Origin: Vicia villosa
Lineage: Eukaryota; Streptophyta; Magnoliopsida; Fabales; Fabaceae
Reading direction: 5' to 3'
NCBI RefSeq assembly: GCF_029867415.1
Contig: NC_081182.1
Coordinates: 14,382,497-14,446,496, forward strand
Length of the DNA: 64,000 nucleotides
Translations under genes and position numbers: made by a program
Notes under the pieces: generated by a model
What the model saw: the letters and a program-made list of their open reading frames with translations, nothing else
What the model was told of the DNA's origin: nothing
Databases searched by the model: none
In this document: positions 36,819 to 49,100 of the stretch, piece after piece
Numbering within the stretch: position 1 is the first letter of the stretch
How the letters are laid out: each line of letters starts with the position of its first letter

Positions 36819-36849
36819 CTATGTCCCTAAAACAACACAATGAAGCAAA

Positions 36850-37905
36850 TCGATTAAAAACAATTCAAAAAAATAAATTGACACCGAAAATAATCTAATG
36901 ACGTAAAAATAAAATTTTGATATTTTTTTTCGGAATTTTTCGACTCTGTGAAAACAGAAAATAAATCATTAAAAATAGTAAAAAGGCTTTTTTCGCGATT
37001 CGAAAAAAAGATTATCAAAAGTGATTATGAAAATAAGCTGTTTTGAAATAAGTGATTATGAAATAAGTCAATCTACCGATTCGGTTCCTACTAATCATCG
37101 ACTATTATAATTTCACTATCCTAAGCGGATTTCGTTCCTGTTCGATTATAATATGATCAACAAGCGCAACAATATTATACCAATTATATTTCCCGTTTGC
37201 CGAATTAAGCATTTGGTTAGGCATACAGCGAATTAACGATTAAGCAACGATAAAACGCAAATAAATTGGAAAACATAATCAATCGAACCAAACAATATAT
37301 ATTATGAATATCAAATTAAGCAAAAGATAAACAACATATATAATTGAAGGAAATTTTATTGCAAAATTATAATAATCTCATAGTTTTTGGAACCTGAATA
37401 CGGAAGATTAACTCGAAAGGATTAGTTCGCCATGGATCAATTCGTACAAGCTTTGTTTTTTTCGTGAATGGAAGATGGATGAAGAGTGTCACGGCTGCTA
37501 CCCTAAGGGGAAAGAGAACGACCCGTTTTACAATCCAACTGGGTCAAACATACGACCCAGGCCCAAAACTAATTGACCCGAAACTTAACTAAAACTAGTG
37601 CTGCAACTTCAACGAATTTTCTGGCCCTCCTACATTCCGATTCTGACTTCGACTCCAACATAAGAATCGTAGCTCTTTCTCTTAGCTTTCCGTCGATTAT
37701 TAGAACGCCTCAATCGGACTCCTGGAACTCCAGTTATGATCGTTTCCGTGCAGACTGCTAAAGCTGAAAATTAAATACGAAAATTAAATAACAATAAAAA
37801 TAAATTAAAATATAAAAACATAATAAAATAGAAAAATAAACAAATCAAACCATAGAAATGCCTAAGTATAAACATAAAGGAATGTGCATCAAAATGCACT
37901 GATCA
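36850..37905 (-). repeat. Probable 5' LTR (and leader) of the Athila-type element
   Basis: On the minus strand this begins TGATCAGTGCATTTTGATGC at 37905, which has the form of Athila-group LTR starts. It abruptly interrupts the copia integrase frame. The inner end was not resolved: no intact aspartate-tRNA PBS (TGGCGCCGTTGCC) is present near 36800-36860, only a weak TTGGCATTTTC. The flank at 37906-37910 is GCAAG; no matching copy was found at the left, consistent with loss of the element's 3' end. Confidence 0.6.
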
Positions 37906-40000
37906 GCAAGCAGTGTAAGTCCCATCTCTACAATCTGTCTATGTTTTCTCTCAACTGAACCATTTTGGTGTGAGGTATGAGGGCAGGTAAGTCTGTGGGA
38001 GATTCCTAACTCTGTCAGGAACTTAGTAAAGGGTCGAAACTCACCCCCAAAGTCTGATTGAACAGCTTTGATGGAGGTCAAAAATTGTGTTTTAACAAAA
38101 GCATGAAATAGCTTAAAGGCTTGTAAGGCATCAGACTTTTGCTTAAGCAAATAGATCCATGTATATTTGGAGTGACCATCAACAAAGGCTATGTAATATC
38201 GGTAGCCTGAGCTAGATGGGCATGGAGAGGGACCCCACAAATCAGTGTATAGCATGTCAAAGGGTTTGTGATAGATTGTGTGTGTGAGTGGAGCATGCAA
38301 TTTATGTGTTTTCCCAAGATTACAAGTAGAACAGAAATGAATACTTTTATTGGATGAAGCTATATTACACAGTTTTAGAATAGTATCAACAGAATTATAA
38401 TTGGCATGACCAAGTCTGTGGTGCCACAGTAACCTAGTATTACACACATCTATATTATTGGCAGTTGAATGAGAAGCTACATAGCTATGTATACCCGAAT
38501 GAGGTCTCAGTCTCTTTCCTTGATTTGTACACTTTTGAGGCTCCAAATGCAGCTGGGGAAAGAAGTATAAGCCACTGGCATCAAGAATACCTTCTGCAAG
38601 CACTTGTTTAGAAGCTTGGGAAATTATGTAGCATTTGTCAGGTAGGAACTGAAAGGTGACATTATTATCCTTAGCAAATTTAGAAACTGACAATAAGTTT
38701 CTAGTGATAAAGGGAACGTGAAGAATATTGGTGAGAAGTAATTTATGTGCAGGATGTAATGTGGAGTGTAAGTGTGTGGGTCCTACAGATTCTATTGCTA
38801 AGGATTGACCATTTCCAACATACACCTTATTCATGCCTACATAAGGTCTTTTGTTTTGTAATAAATGAGCAAAGGGAGTTAGGTGATGAGAGGCACCTGA
38901 ATCCGCAAACAAAGACTGAGATTCTAGCTCTAAGGGTAAGTTGTACTTTGCAGTGTATCCAGATGAACGTCCTGTTGTTGCCATCATTGCAACAGTTTGG
39001 GTGGTTTGAGAGGTAGTAGCTGAATCATCTTGCTTGGTAGCTGTTTGAGCAGAGTTTGCAGGGACATTGTTGTTGGCGCTTGAAGGCATATAGTTCTCAT
39101 CAAACCTATGCCAGCATGTAGAAACCTCATGACCATATTTGCCGCATAGCTAACACGTTGGTCGATTGCCAATGATAACTCTACCTCGACCACGACCACG
39201 ACTGCGTTGAAAACGACCTCTGCCTCTAGTGCCTGAATAAGCTCCTCTGGAGCTCTGAGTTTCATGATGCATATGAGCGACATTTGCAGCTATGGTCGAT
39301 GCATTTTGCTCCTCACGAAATTTGTCCAATTGTGCTTCTTGCACATAGAGCAATGCTTCAACGTCGCAGAGAGTAGGAGGTGTGGGACAACCATACATTT
39401 GCATTACAAAGGGATTATATTCCTCTGGAAGCCCTTGCAATATAGAATCAACATGATCTTGTTCAGTTATGGAGTCACCAGCTGCAAGAAGCGAATTCGC
39501 AATGGCCTTGATTCGCAACACATACTCAGTAATAGATTTGGTGCCCTTCTTGGTTGATTTCAGTTCAATTCGCAATTGACGAACCCTAGCTTTCATCTGA
39601 GCTTTAAAGTGCTGATGAATTTTGTCCCAAACCTCAAATGCGTGTTTGCATGCAAGAACCCTAGGTAACACAGATTCAGAGATCGTAGATAACAGCCAAA
39701 TGAAAAGAGCTTGATCTTGTACAATCCAGTGTTCATACTCTTCAAAAACCGTACCTGTGACACGATCTTGAGCAGACTTGTATTTCTGTGGAATCACCGG
39801 ATTGACCACAAGCTTGTGCATTTTCTGTGAGAGAATAACGCCCTCAACTTGTTGATTCCATAGGAGATAGTTGTTATCCTGAAGCTTGTTGAGAGTTTTG
39901 GACCAAAAGTGTTGGAAGATTTTGTTGCAGCACCACCGGTGGAGAACTCTTGCGATTTGAGAATCGAATCGGAGGTGCCATCAGATTCCATTGATGAGCT
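37906..40000 (-). pseudogene. Copia gag-protease-integrase polyprotein, broken
   Basis: The start is probably the ATG at 39991 (MESDGTSDSI). A frameshift near 39900 leads into the UBN2-type gag frame (DNNYLLWNQQVEGVILSQ, then 39821-39150). A basic RG-rich tail (RGRGRFQRSRGRGRGR) precedes a CCHC zinc knuckle whose second Cys region is broken by a TAG near 39150. The frame continues with protease (FADSGASHHLTP, about residue 60 of the 39089 frame), the GAG-pre-integrase HHC region (WHHRLGHAN...HFCSTC) and the integrase core (YTDLWGPS, QSDFGGEF, NGSVERKHRQ). It ends where the Athila-type LTR starts. Confidence 0.88.
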
Positions 40001-40077
40001 TCAAGAACTAGATCCAAGAACACAGCTGGAGGACGAAGAAACTCTAAAGAATCGAGAAGCGCGGAAGATCGGAACAA

Positions 40078-40090
40078 GCGAATGATACCA
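40078..40090 (-). other. Primer binding site of the copia element
   Basis: The minus strand reads TGGTATCATTCGC directly after the LTR's terminal CTCTAACA. TGGTATCA is the usual initiator-methionine tRNA match of plant copia elements; the rest diverges from the common AGAGC. Confidence 0.75.
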
Positions 40091-40350
40091 TGTTAGAGTT
40101 GAATCTGCTTCATACTTCACTCTGTGAAGATGACGAGCAGTGATGAAGAAGATGAAGTGAAAACCAGAAATAAGAGAAAGTGATTTTTCACATTACATTG
40201 CAAGGAGCTAGAGCCTTGTCTTTTATACAATACGGTTTCCGTTAACATACTTAACGGTAAACGACTTTGCACATTACAATTTTCACCATTAGTTAACAGT
40301 GTTAACTATATAACTAACTTATGCACTTAGCTAATATAATATCTCTAACA
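40091..40350 (-). repeat. 5' LTR of the copia element, 260 bp
   Basis: On the minus strand it starts TGTTAGAGATATTATATTAG and ends CAACTCTAACA, with inverted TGTTAGAG/CTCTAACA termini. A TATA-like TGTATAAAAGAC lies inside on the minus strand near 40220-40230. Only this LTR is present, so age cannot be estimated. Confidence 0.88.
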
Positions 40351-40424
40351 CTAGCTATAGGTTTGTTTCCTTTTGAGAGTGTTTTGCCCTATTCTATGTT
40401 GAAAAAGAATTACAAGTGTGAGTA

Positions 40425-40545
40425 GTGTGGGGAAGTCTCACATTGGTTAGGAATGTGAAGACCAGATCATTTATAAGTGGGAGAACCCACTCACCTATCA
40501 CTTTAATATTTTGGGTGAGTAAGTAGTGTGTCGCTCACAAAAAAT
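40425..40545. repeat. Dispersed repeat resembling a plant TRIM/LTR fragment
   Basis: It contains AGTCTCACATTGGTTAGGAA, TTTATAAGTGGGAGAACCCA and CCTATCACTTTAATATTTTG, a set of phrases widespread in dicot genomes (usually as CCCACATCGGTTAG). No TG...CA borders or target duplication were identified. Classification rests on memory. Confidence 0.4.
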
Positions 40546-41262
40546 ATGTTGCTCAAAGAAAGTTCCATAAAATAGAATGTTCATTGCTAGACCCCGATTG
40601 TTGCGCTGCGCTGACATCCTCTTACCCCACCATTTCCCTCTTAATATATAACCTTTATTAAAAAAATTAAATTTTTAATAGAAATAAGAAAATAGTATAC
40701 TCCACAGGGTTGCCCTGTTCTGATATGAAGAGTACACAGACACAAAAGTCTTCAATAATTTGACAAAAATATATATTACGAATTACGTACAGTATATGGT
40801 CGTCTATCAAAGGTCTTTAATTTGACATGTTTTTTTTTTACTCATAATTGACAGGTGTTAGGTGTACATGATGATGATGTGTGAGCAACTAAATTTGGAA
40901 TATATCTATATAAGTGCTTTTAGATTGTGGCAATGGTATCTATATGCTTCGGATAGAATCATTATTTTCCTCAAATGAAAAATGTCAAGCTTAGCACTAA
41001 TCTTGATTAAACGTGCACGTATTGAGAGGGTTGATCTCATCCTCTAACCACACATACTACGGGTATACTTTCATTTTGTTTCAAAAGAAATAAACTTAAT
41101 TCCAAATTACTGAAGTTTTTTATGTTACTTATTTTTATTAGAAATTTTGAAATATATTTTGTACAATACTTTTATACAATTCGATAGGTAATAGATGATG
41201 ATAGTCAAAACTAATTTAGTATCTTTTTAATTTGTTAATTATAGCCAACTCTTTTTAGTGAC

Positions 41263-41314
<52 letters not shown>

Positions 41315-41630
41315 AAACAGACATATATATCTTGCTTATGGCCATGGATGAAAGGCTAGCAATAACCAAGAATGTAGAAGAACCGTCAGTTCAGAATATA
41401 CAGACTAACTATGCTCAAATAGAGTTATTTAAAAACAATTATAAGCAAATTTTTCTTTTTCTAACCTTAGACTTTAGTGATTAACAAAATGAAAAATGAG
41501 TAAGTTCCAACTTGTTATAAACAACTAAAGGAACCAAGCTCCTCTGAGGAATTATCCTAAGATCGAGAGAAATAAAATTGAAAGTAAAAAATACTGATAA
41601 ATCTGCACATTAATTCTCTCATAGAGGAGT
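40546..41630. other. AT-rich intergenic DNA with a microsatellite
   Basis: No coding sequence is seen. An (AT)n run at 41266-41312 is the only clear structure. The right end carries the left copy of the 11-bp target duplication of the adjacent LINE. Confidence 0.6.
41266..41312. repeat. (AT)n microsatellite, about 23 units
   Basis: An uninterrupted alternating AT run. Confidence 0.95.
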
Positions 41631-41964
41631 ATAATAGTATTCTTTTTAGAGCAAATAAGAATAATTTTATTCCAAAAATAAACGTTTGATACAAGCCGAT
41701 CTCAAACGATCCAGGCATCACACAAGACTAGGCTAAAACAGACAGAAAGCTAACAACAAAAACTGATCCTCAAGCATGTTGTAGTAAGCTTCCATCTTTG
41801 GGTTTCCACATATTCTCTACTTGATGTTTTGTATAATGTTGTGGCTGTCCAAATCTACCTTGTTATCCTCTTGGAATATCCTCTGATTCATAACAGTCCA
41901 CACAACATATGTCATCTCAGCAATTGCAATTTGCAGAATTTTACTTTGCCTATTCTTTCTCTTA

Positions 41965-42354
41965 GGCTATGTTTGGGAGTTTGGAGGGGAGGGGAGGGGA
42001 AGGCTTCCAAAAATGAAATTTTAAAAAAATATAGGAAATTATTTGACATTTTTTGAAAAAATGATTTTGTTTAGAATGTTAAAAGAGTCATTATAATTAA
42101 TAAATTATTAATTTTCATAATACTATAACAACCTAAAAGATATTTGGAAAATTTATGTAAGCCCTTCAAAACCCTCCAAAACCCTTCTACAATACAATTT
42201 TTGAGTTCCCCCATTTTATGGGGTTTTTGATGTTATGAATAAACTCAAACCCTCCAAAACCCTCCTACCCAAAATCTTTTTAGCCTTTTCACTCAATTCT
42301 TCCTATTTTTCAAAGCCCTCCCCTCCCTTCCCCTCCAAACTCCCAAACATAGCC
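41965..42354. mobile_element. MITE, 390 bp, TTA target duplication, inside the LINE
   Basis: The left end is GGCTATGTTTGGGAGTTTGG and the right end is its near-perfect inverse (CCAAACTCCCAAACATAGCC), each with a GGGGAGGGGAGGGG-like inner stretch. It is flanked by TTA at 41962-41964 and 42355-42357. A 3-bp TTA/TAA duplication with a GGx(T/C)xTGTTTGG end fits PIF/Harbinger (Tourist-like) MITEs. It splits the LINE ORF2 near its C-terminus, so the long frame ends in MITE-derived residues. Confidence 0.88.
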
Positions 42355-43780
42355 TTAACAATTTTACACAACCAATCCAACTCCAAGTCCCATTTTTGAG
42401 GGGTATGATCCAGCTTGAGCCAACATAACACCTGTCTCCATATATTCTTTGTATACCTGCAATTGAAAAACAAATGCTGACAGCTCTCAACATCCTCACA
42501 ATATGCACATTTGCCATCTGTTTGCACTCTAATTTTATACAATTTATCTTTGGTCATCAATCTTTTTCTGCAAGTCAGCCATAGAATGAAGATAGCCCTT
42601 GGTCTAGCTCCATTTCCAAAGAAGAGTCTTCTCCAAGGCACAGTTACCTTTGTACCCTGCAGGCCTTTATAGATCCTTCTAGTTATGTACTTTTGTTGAG
42701 TGTTTGCTTCTTGCCAAGCCTCTGTCATCCTAACCTCAACTCCATATTTGAACATGCATTTTAGCAGCCAAGAGCTCTGTTGGGGTGGGATAAAAGTGGT
42801 GCAATCCTTTCCTTTGATATAATATAGGTGGACCCATCTAATCCAAAGCTTGTTAGCCTTGGCACACAGATTCCACAACATTTTGCCTATGGTAGCTTTA
42901 TTCCACAGATTCAAGTCAGTCAAGTTTCTTCCTCCAGCAGATATAGGATCACACATACTCTCCCATGAAACCAGTGCTTTCTTTGAAATGTTCTCTTTTC
43001 CTGTCCAAATGAAACTTCTGCATAGTGCTTCAACATGATGAATAACCTTCTTTGGAAAAGGGAAAACCTGCATCCAATAGTTGGCTATGGAGAAGAGGAC
43101 ACTCCTAACCAATTGAATCCTACCTGCATAAGAAAGCAGCCTTGTGCACCTGTGATTAAGTTTGCCAGTCATTTTCTCAATCAAAGGTTGAGCTTTCTAC
43201 TAGCCAAGGGAACACCTAAATATTTGAAAGGCAAAGTACCAATAGCAAATCATGTTTCCTGCTGAATAAGCTCCTGGGTATCCTCCTTCACTCCACCAAA
43301 ATAAATCTTACTTTTGGGATGACTAGCAATCACCCTTGTGCTGGCAGAAAACTCTCTAATTTCCCATCATAAGTTGAACAGAAACAGGCTCCCCTTTAGT
43401 GAAAATAAGAAGATCATCTGCAAATTACATACTTTTGTTATATGCATCTTATCACATCTTAGGTGGAACTTGAAATTTGGTGTTTTTGCTAAGGTCAAGA
43501 GCAGCTTATGCAAGTACTCCATGAGCAAAACAAACAAAAGTGGGGATATGGGATCCCCCTGTCTCAGGCCTCTCTTGGCTTTGAGCACTCTAGATGGGCT
43601 CCCATTAATGGAATGCCTGTAGGACACAGTAGTTACACAAGTAGAGATCCAATCAACAAACATACTAGGGAAACCTAATTCATGTAAGATTTTAAACAAA
43701 GCATACCACTCAACAATGTCATATGCCTTTTGGATATCTATTTGTACCATACACCTAGGAGATATATACTTCCTTCCATA
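42355..43780 (-). pseudogene. LINE ORF2 remnant: RT to zinc-binding domain
   Basis: The RT frame (43750-43367) carries MVQIDIQKAYDIVEWYALF and RGLRQGDPISPLLF. A one-base shift turns the catalytic FADD box into an out-of-frame NLQMIF. The next frame (43184-42355) holds the post-RT region with SYAGRIQLVRSVLFSIANYW, an FIWTGKE motif and the zf-RVT zinc-binding domain. It cannot make an active reverse transcriptase. Confidence 0.85.
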
Positions 43781-44056
43781 ACCCCTGATCAGTTACTGGG
43801 CCATCAATATGTTATCCTGTATGAGCTTACCAGGCACAAAAGCAGATTGGTTGTCATCTATAATCTCATTCAGACCCTCCCCCAGCCTAGTAGTCAGAAT
43901 TTTAGAGATAATCTTGTAGAAAGTACTACAGCAGGAGATTGGCCTCATATCCTTCACAGTCTCAGCACTAGGAGTCTTAGGGATAAGAGTGACTAGAGCA
44001 CAGTTGAAAGCTCTGTAGATGTGTTTCTTCTGGAAGAATTCTCTGGCAGCAGCAAT

Positions 44057-46107
44057 TGTAACACCCCAAATCTACCCCTCAATTAATAAGAGAAATCAGA
44101 GTATAAAACATCGAAACAAGCAACTAATTTGAGGCATCACATATTCGACTTAAACAAAACTACAATTCATGCTAAAAGTACATGGATACATAACACTTAT
44201 ATCAGAGGAAACTCATAATTCATCAATCTTTTAAATCCAAACAACTTCATAATATTGCAGCGGAATCCAAATAATAACACATATCTAGATCAACATATGT
44301 CCTTGCCAACATGGCACAATGTGTCCAAAACGTCTCCACAAGACGCAACATCAAAGTTCAAGAAAAGATAATCAACATAAAACAAGACACAAGCAAGTAT
44401 CGCAAACATTCCCCCCGAGTGCTACGTATCAGAGCATTGACACACCGACTCGAGCTATAAGGTACACGGCTACTCCACGTCGTTACCTGCACGTTACCAA
44501 CGGAGGGTAACATTCAAACATAAGGGGTGAGATATCATTCATTATAAAGAAACGTATGATAACATTCCAAGCAAGAGAAAAGATCATAGATTGGTCACCA
44601 CCTCTCACCACAATACTCAATACAACGATTTCACATCACATAATCAAATAAGAAACGGCAACAATGTCATCAATTCGACTATGACGATAGATACAATTCG
44701 CAAGTAAAATTCCACACAATCGCAACAAACATCTCATCATCAAGTCACCACATCATAATCAAGTAAGACTCGAATGCAATTCACATGTGACTCGACCTAT
44801 GAAAATGCATGTGGTACCATTTGGAGTAAAACTCCCACGTCTCAAGATTTGCCATTGGGCACACCGTCGCTAATTGCCAATAAGGCCACCGTCACTTTTT
44901 ACCATTAAGGCCACCGTCTCTTTATGCAATGGATGTGACTCACTAAATGCAACATCCATACAAACACGACATTCACAAATACCGACTAAACATCATTACT
45001 TTTATAGTAATTCACCACTTCCCAATCACGTCGCTACGTTGCATCATCATACAACAACACATTACTTCACCACACAAATCATAACATCAAACAAATACAT
45101 TTAAAGAAGGATTAAAAGATTTATAAGCATTCCTAAATTACATTCATTAGAGAGGTCTCAATTATAGCTTCGCATAGGTTCAAACGACACTTAAAAAGGA
45201 GTTACGGTTCAAAAGTTACATCATTTCAAAGTTTAGAAAAAATTCTGCAAAACAGGGTTCGCGGCGCCAACAAGATTCGCGGCGCGAACTGAGCGAATCC
45301 AAAAATCCCTAACTTTCTGCCAAGCAGTTCGCGGCGCCAACAAGGGGTCGCGGCGCGAACTGAGCAGATCCAGTTTTTCCCAAGTTTCTGCCAAGAGGTT
45401 CGCGGCGCCAACAGTGGTTCGCGGCGCGAACTGGCGATTTTCAGAAAACCCCAAAGACAGAAAACAGCATACGATACCCATCCAAAAACCCCTAAACTCA
45501 CCAATCAAGTTGGAAAACACCAAGCATCACGAATATCAATAGAATACATGTTATAGACACAATTATAACACCTATTATGGGTCTTCTAACATCATAACAT
45601 CTTCAATCATGCTTAGATTCACAATTTCATAGAAGTCTAATATAAACTCTAACAATCTCTATTCAATTTCTACACAATCATGGGAAACAACATATAATCA
45701 AAACCCCACCCAAAACATCATCATAGATCCCTTTAGCATGAAAGAATCCCACCCTTACCTTAGGTTTTGGATTGAAGCCAACTCTATCTTCAACCTTGAG
45801 ATTCTCCTCTTTCTCTCCTTTCTTCTCTTCTTTCACCAAAAACCCCAAAATGAACTTCTAATTTCTATTTCCTCTAAAACCCTTGTTTTAGTTAAACCCT
45901 TACTATCTTAAATTACTAATGGGCTCTAACTAACACCACTCACTTACTAATACCAACTTAGGCCCAATTATCAACCACACTTACTATCTTATATTATATA
46001 CTAATAATTCTCAAATAAAACAACATAAAATCAATTAAGCATATAATTAACACATAGATCACAATTAATTCACATAAATAAGGAATTAAAGAAAAACGGT
46101 CGTTACA
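44057..46107 (-). mobile_element. Solo LTR, 2051 bp, with 5-bp GCAAT target duplication, inserted in the LINE
   Basis: The plus strand starts TGTAACACCCCAAATCTACC and ends AAACGGTCGTTACA, flanked by GCAAT at 44052-44056 and 46108-46112. LINE RT coding sequence is continuous across the insertion once one GCAAT is removed. It holds no gag or pol and no internal LTR boundary, so it is a solo LTR (or an unusual non-coding element). It is homologous to 1-305, which sets its orientation as minus relative to that copy. A GC-rich repeat lies inside at 45250-45445, and a small AAGGCCACCGTC repeat near 44883-44922. Confidence 0.88.
45250..45445. repeat. Three-copy GC-rich palindromic repeat inside the solo LTR
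   Basis: GTTCGCGGCGCCAACA starts at about 45257, 45327 and 45399 (spacing 70-72 bp). Each is followed 4-8 nt later by a TTCGCGGCGCGAACTG-like word. GTTCGCGGCGCGAAC is a palindrome with an odd centre. The rest of the LTR is strongly AT-rich. Two overlapping minus-strand ORFs at 45226-45523 are translations of this repeat and are not treated as genes. Confidence 0.85.
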
Positions 46108-46192
46108 GCAATCACATATTTTCCTATGATTTTCCAGGCATTTTTGAAAAAATATGCATTAAACCCATCCATACCTGGAGCATAATAGTATT

Positions 46193-49100
46193 TATAATAT
46201 TAGTTATTAGTATTGTTATTGAACTATAATTGTATTTGAGCTTTTAATAGTTGTTGGACTTTTAGGTTTATCATCTATTAAGAGTATTATATAATGTAGT
46301 CTCATATAGACATATAAAATCAATCAAAAAAATCAATGAAGTTTATTTTTTTTTTTTAAGTTAGTTTGTATTGTCTTTTATTTTAGAGCTTTTTATTAGT
46401 TTTTGTTAATGTTACTATTTTGCTTCCTAACCTTCTCTCTCTCTTTTTTTTTTTTTTATGTATATATGAAATAAATGAAATATTAAATGTTTAATTGACT
46501 ACATATTTAAGCCAAATGATGATAATATTCTAAAAAAACAATCTTAAAATTACGGGCAGTCAACAAAATAAAAAGAAATATCCGTTTCAAACCAAACTCT
46601 ATTTCAGATAAACGAGAAGCAAAATAACAATTAATTTTTACAACTATGTGTTAAAAATTCTCGATGACTAGTTATTTTTTGTTGATATTTTCTTTTAAAA
46701 ATATTTTTTTTTAATAACTTTTCTTGATACCAACATAATCTTGCCTTTGAATTGTTTTGTCTTTATTGAACTAATATTTTATTGAGTTTCAATGAGCTTA
46801 TAGTCAAATTAAGTGTATAAAATTAACCTGATTTCATGCAATTTGATTTTTTTTTAAAGCAAGGATTTAATAAAAGGGAGAACTAGTTTAATGCAACCCG
46901 ACTTAACTCTTCATTTGTATCTCTTTAATTTGAAGTAATCAATTTTTATATATAAATATCTCTTTAACCAAAATTTAAATTTAAATATGTTATACTATTA
47001 CAATTCAATTCTTTCTGGTAGGACCAATTTTCGTTGGTCAAAATGTCATAATAAATTTAGTTTGAATAAATCCAAGATTACACTAAAAAACATAAATATA
47101 TTCACACATGTAATATCAAATTTGTTTCCAAATTTCATTAAAACAAAAAATTATTCCCAAATTAATATGGTGTGAAATTTCATTTAAAGTAATCTCTATG
47201 CCATGTATGAAATCTCATTTAAAGTAATCGCTACATTTTATCAAGCCGGCCCTAATTTTAGGAAGTCTAATTTTTTCATTTAAAATATAAAAATATTATA
47301 ATAAAATTTCAACACATAAAAAATAGTTATAATAAAATTTAATACATAAAAAAAAATTAAATCGATCAAAAGTCAAAAAAATTATAATTAAATTTGATTT
47401 TGATTAATATATAATTATATTTTTATGCGACATTTTTAATTATTATTTTTAATTTAGATATATTTTTATCACAGTTGAACTATTATTAAATTGAAAAGTT
47501 TAAATTAAACTTTTAAAAGTTTAAGATAATTTTGTAAAGATCATCTTTAAAATGGCAGAATTCACATGAATTTCCTAGGATAAAAACTATCTGAACAAAA
47601 AATATGGTAAAAAAAGTGTTGTTAGCAATTTGAAATTATGAGCAACATAGAAAAGATACCTCCTTAGATCTTCATGGCTTTTCTGTTTTAGTACATCATT
47701 GTCCTGTCTTTTCTTTGATCATGCGCAAGATGGATGGTGGCAGGTTGCAACCTGTCTTCATCTGCCAAAGTCAACTTTGTATCTTTTAATATAAAAAGTC
47801 AACTTTCTTTCATTGAAAAGACATTAAAACATGCTATTGTCATAAATTGTTTCATTGACGAGCCAACTTGTTCTTATAATTGATTCTTTATGTGCTTACG
47901 TCTGTAATGATAAAAATTACAAACAGTTTTTTACTCAAATAAATGTTATTTAAAAATAATATAGATATAAAATTATTTTAATAGATATTAATTTTATTTG
48001 ATAATTTTAAGTACAATCTATTAACCACTTTAAGACAGATGATTTTTTTTAACTCGCGGTGTGTACTTAATTTTGAGATAATAAAGTTAAAATCGGTTTT
48101 GATGAAAAGTTTCAAGTTTCAAATAAAACAATAGAATGTGACTAAACATATAAGTTATAAAGAAAAATGATATTGTGAAGGTAGATGCATGCATATGCTA
48201 AAGACTTTAGAAAGGCATGTTATCATACTATATTGGTGTTTTTACTTTATAGCACTTGGCTCTTACTTGACCACCAATGTAACATATTTTTCAAAAATTT
48301 TAAAGTTTATTAAATTAGTCACTAAAAAAGACAGTCAAATTTAGAAACAACGACAAATTTAAGAGTAAACAATTTGTCTTAATATTCAACATAGAATAGA
48401 ATCCAACACTTTTACGACACATATTTAAAAAATAAATTAATATTAAAAAGTTAAAATAAATTTTACAATTGATGTCAAATATTAATATGTCATTCGTGCA
48501 ATACTTATAAAACGTATCAGACAATTCAAACAATATTAAAAAAATTTGTAATTGAATACATTTTTTTTTTTTACAATTTTCACTCACATATAAAATAATT
48601 TAATATATTTTAAAATTAAAAATTATTTTTGATTAAGATAAATATATAGTAGTTGAAAAATAATAATAAATATTATATTGATAACATAAAAGGACAATTA
48701 TTTTAAAAAAAATACAAATAAGATTTATGAAACAGATAAATTATTATATATGCAGCATATTTATGTTTTACATATTTTTTTATATTATTGATGTTTAATT
48801 TGGGTATTGTGTGGTGTCCTGAATCCATAAATTTTAATGGATTGTCATAGATAGAAAGATTTGGGTGGTATGTGTGGGAGTTGAGGCTCATGATTGAACA
48901 GTTTTGTCAACGTTTTCGGTTTCCCACTTTCATTATCATATGAAATGAGGCTCACAATACACAAATAGTCAAATGAATTTAACTATTTATGATATGATAT
49001 GTGATACTTTTAAGTGTAAACATGATAAGAACTAGCAAAAATCACGACATGGATATGATATATATGAATCAAGAAAGTGGCATCCTATGCCACTACTTTT

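Larger units (their letters stand above)
37906..40350 (-). mobile_element. Truncated Ty1/copia element (5' LTR, gag, protease, part of integrase)
   Basis: The 5' LTR is 40350-40091, followed by a PBS and gag-pol. RT and RNase H are absent because the Athila-type LTR begins at 37905, in the middle of the integrase. The flank beyond the LTR is CTAGC at 40351-40355. The other end was not found on the far side of the Athila remnant. Confidence 0.88.
41642..46181 (-). mobile_element. 5'-truncated LINE with 11-bp target duplication, carrying two nested insertions
   Basis: ATAATAGTATT occurs at 41631-41641 and again at 46182-46192, immediately outside the LINE sequence. The minus strand starts inside ORF2 (APGMDGFNAYFFKNAWK at 46180) and continues past the nested solo LTR through RT (RPISCCSTFYKIISKIL, FVPGKLIQDNIL, KRGLRQGDPISPLLFVLLME). 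A stop near 43790 and a frameshift at the FADD active-site box follow. The zinc-binding region (CAYCEDVESCQHLFFNC, 42500-42440) leads to a nested MITE and then the ORF end at 41817-41819. The 3' end has only a short A-rich tail (CTCTAAAAAG). Without the insertions the LINE copy is about 2.1 kb. Confidence 0.88.

Noticed and set aside
31405..37905. Integrated plant pararetrovirus
   Set aside because: Domain order gag-protease-RT-RNase H-integrase with an Athila integrase signature and no movement protein indicates a Ty3/gypsy retrotransposon.
45226..45523. Two overlapping minus-strand ORFs of about 90-96 codons
   Set aside because: They are translations of the GC-rich tandem repeat in the solo LTR; the reading is repetitive and shows no domain.
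44057..46107. Complete LTR retrotransposon
   Set aside because: No internal second LTR, PBS, polypurine tract or coding sequence; one continuous LTR-like unit with 5-bp duplications fits a solo LTR better.
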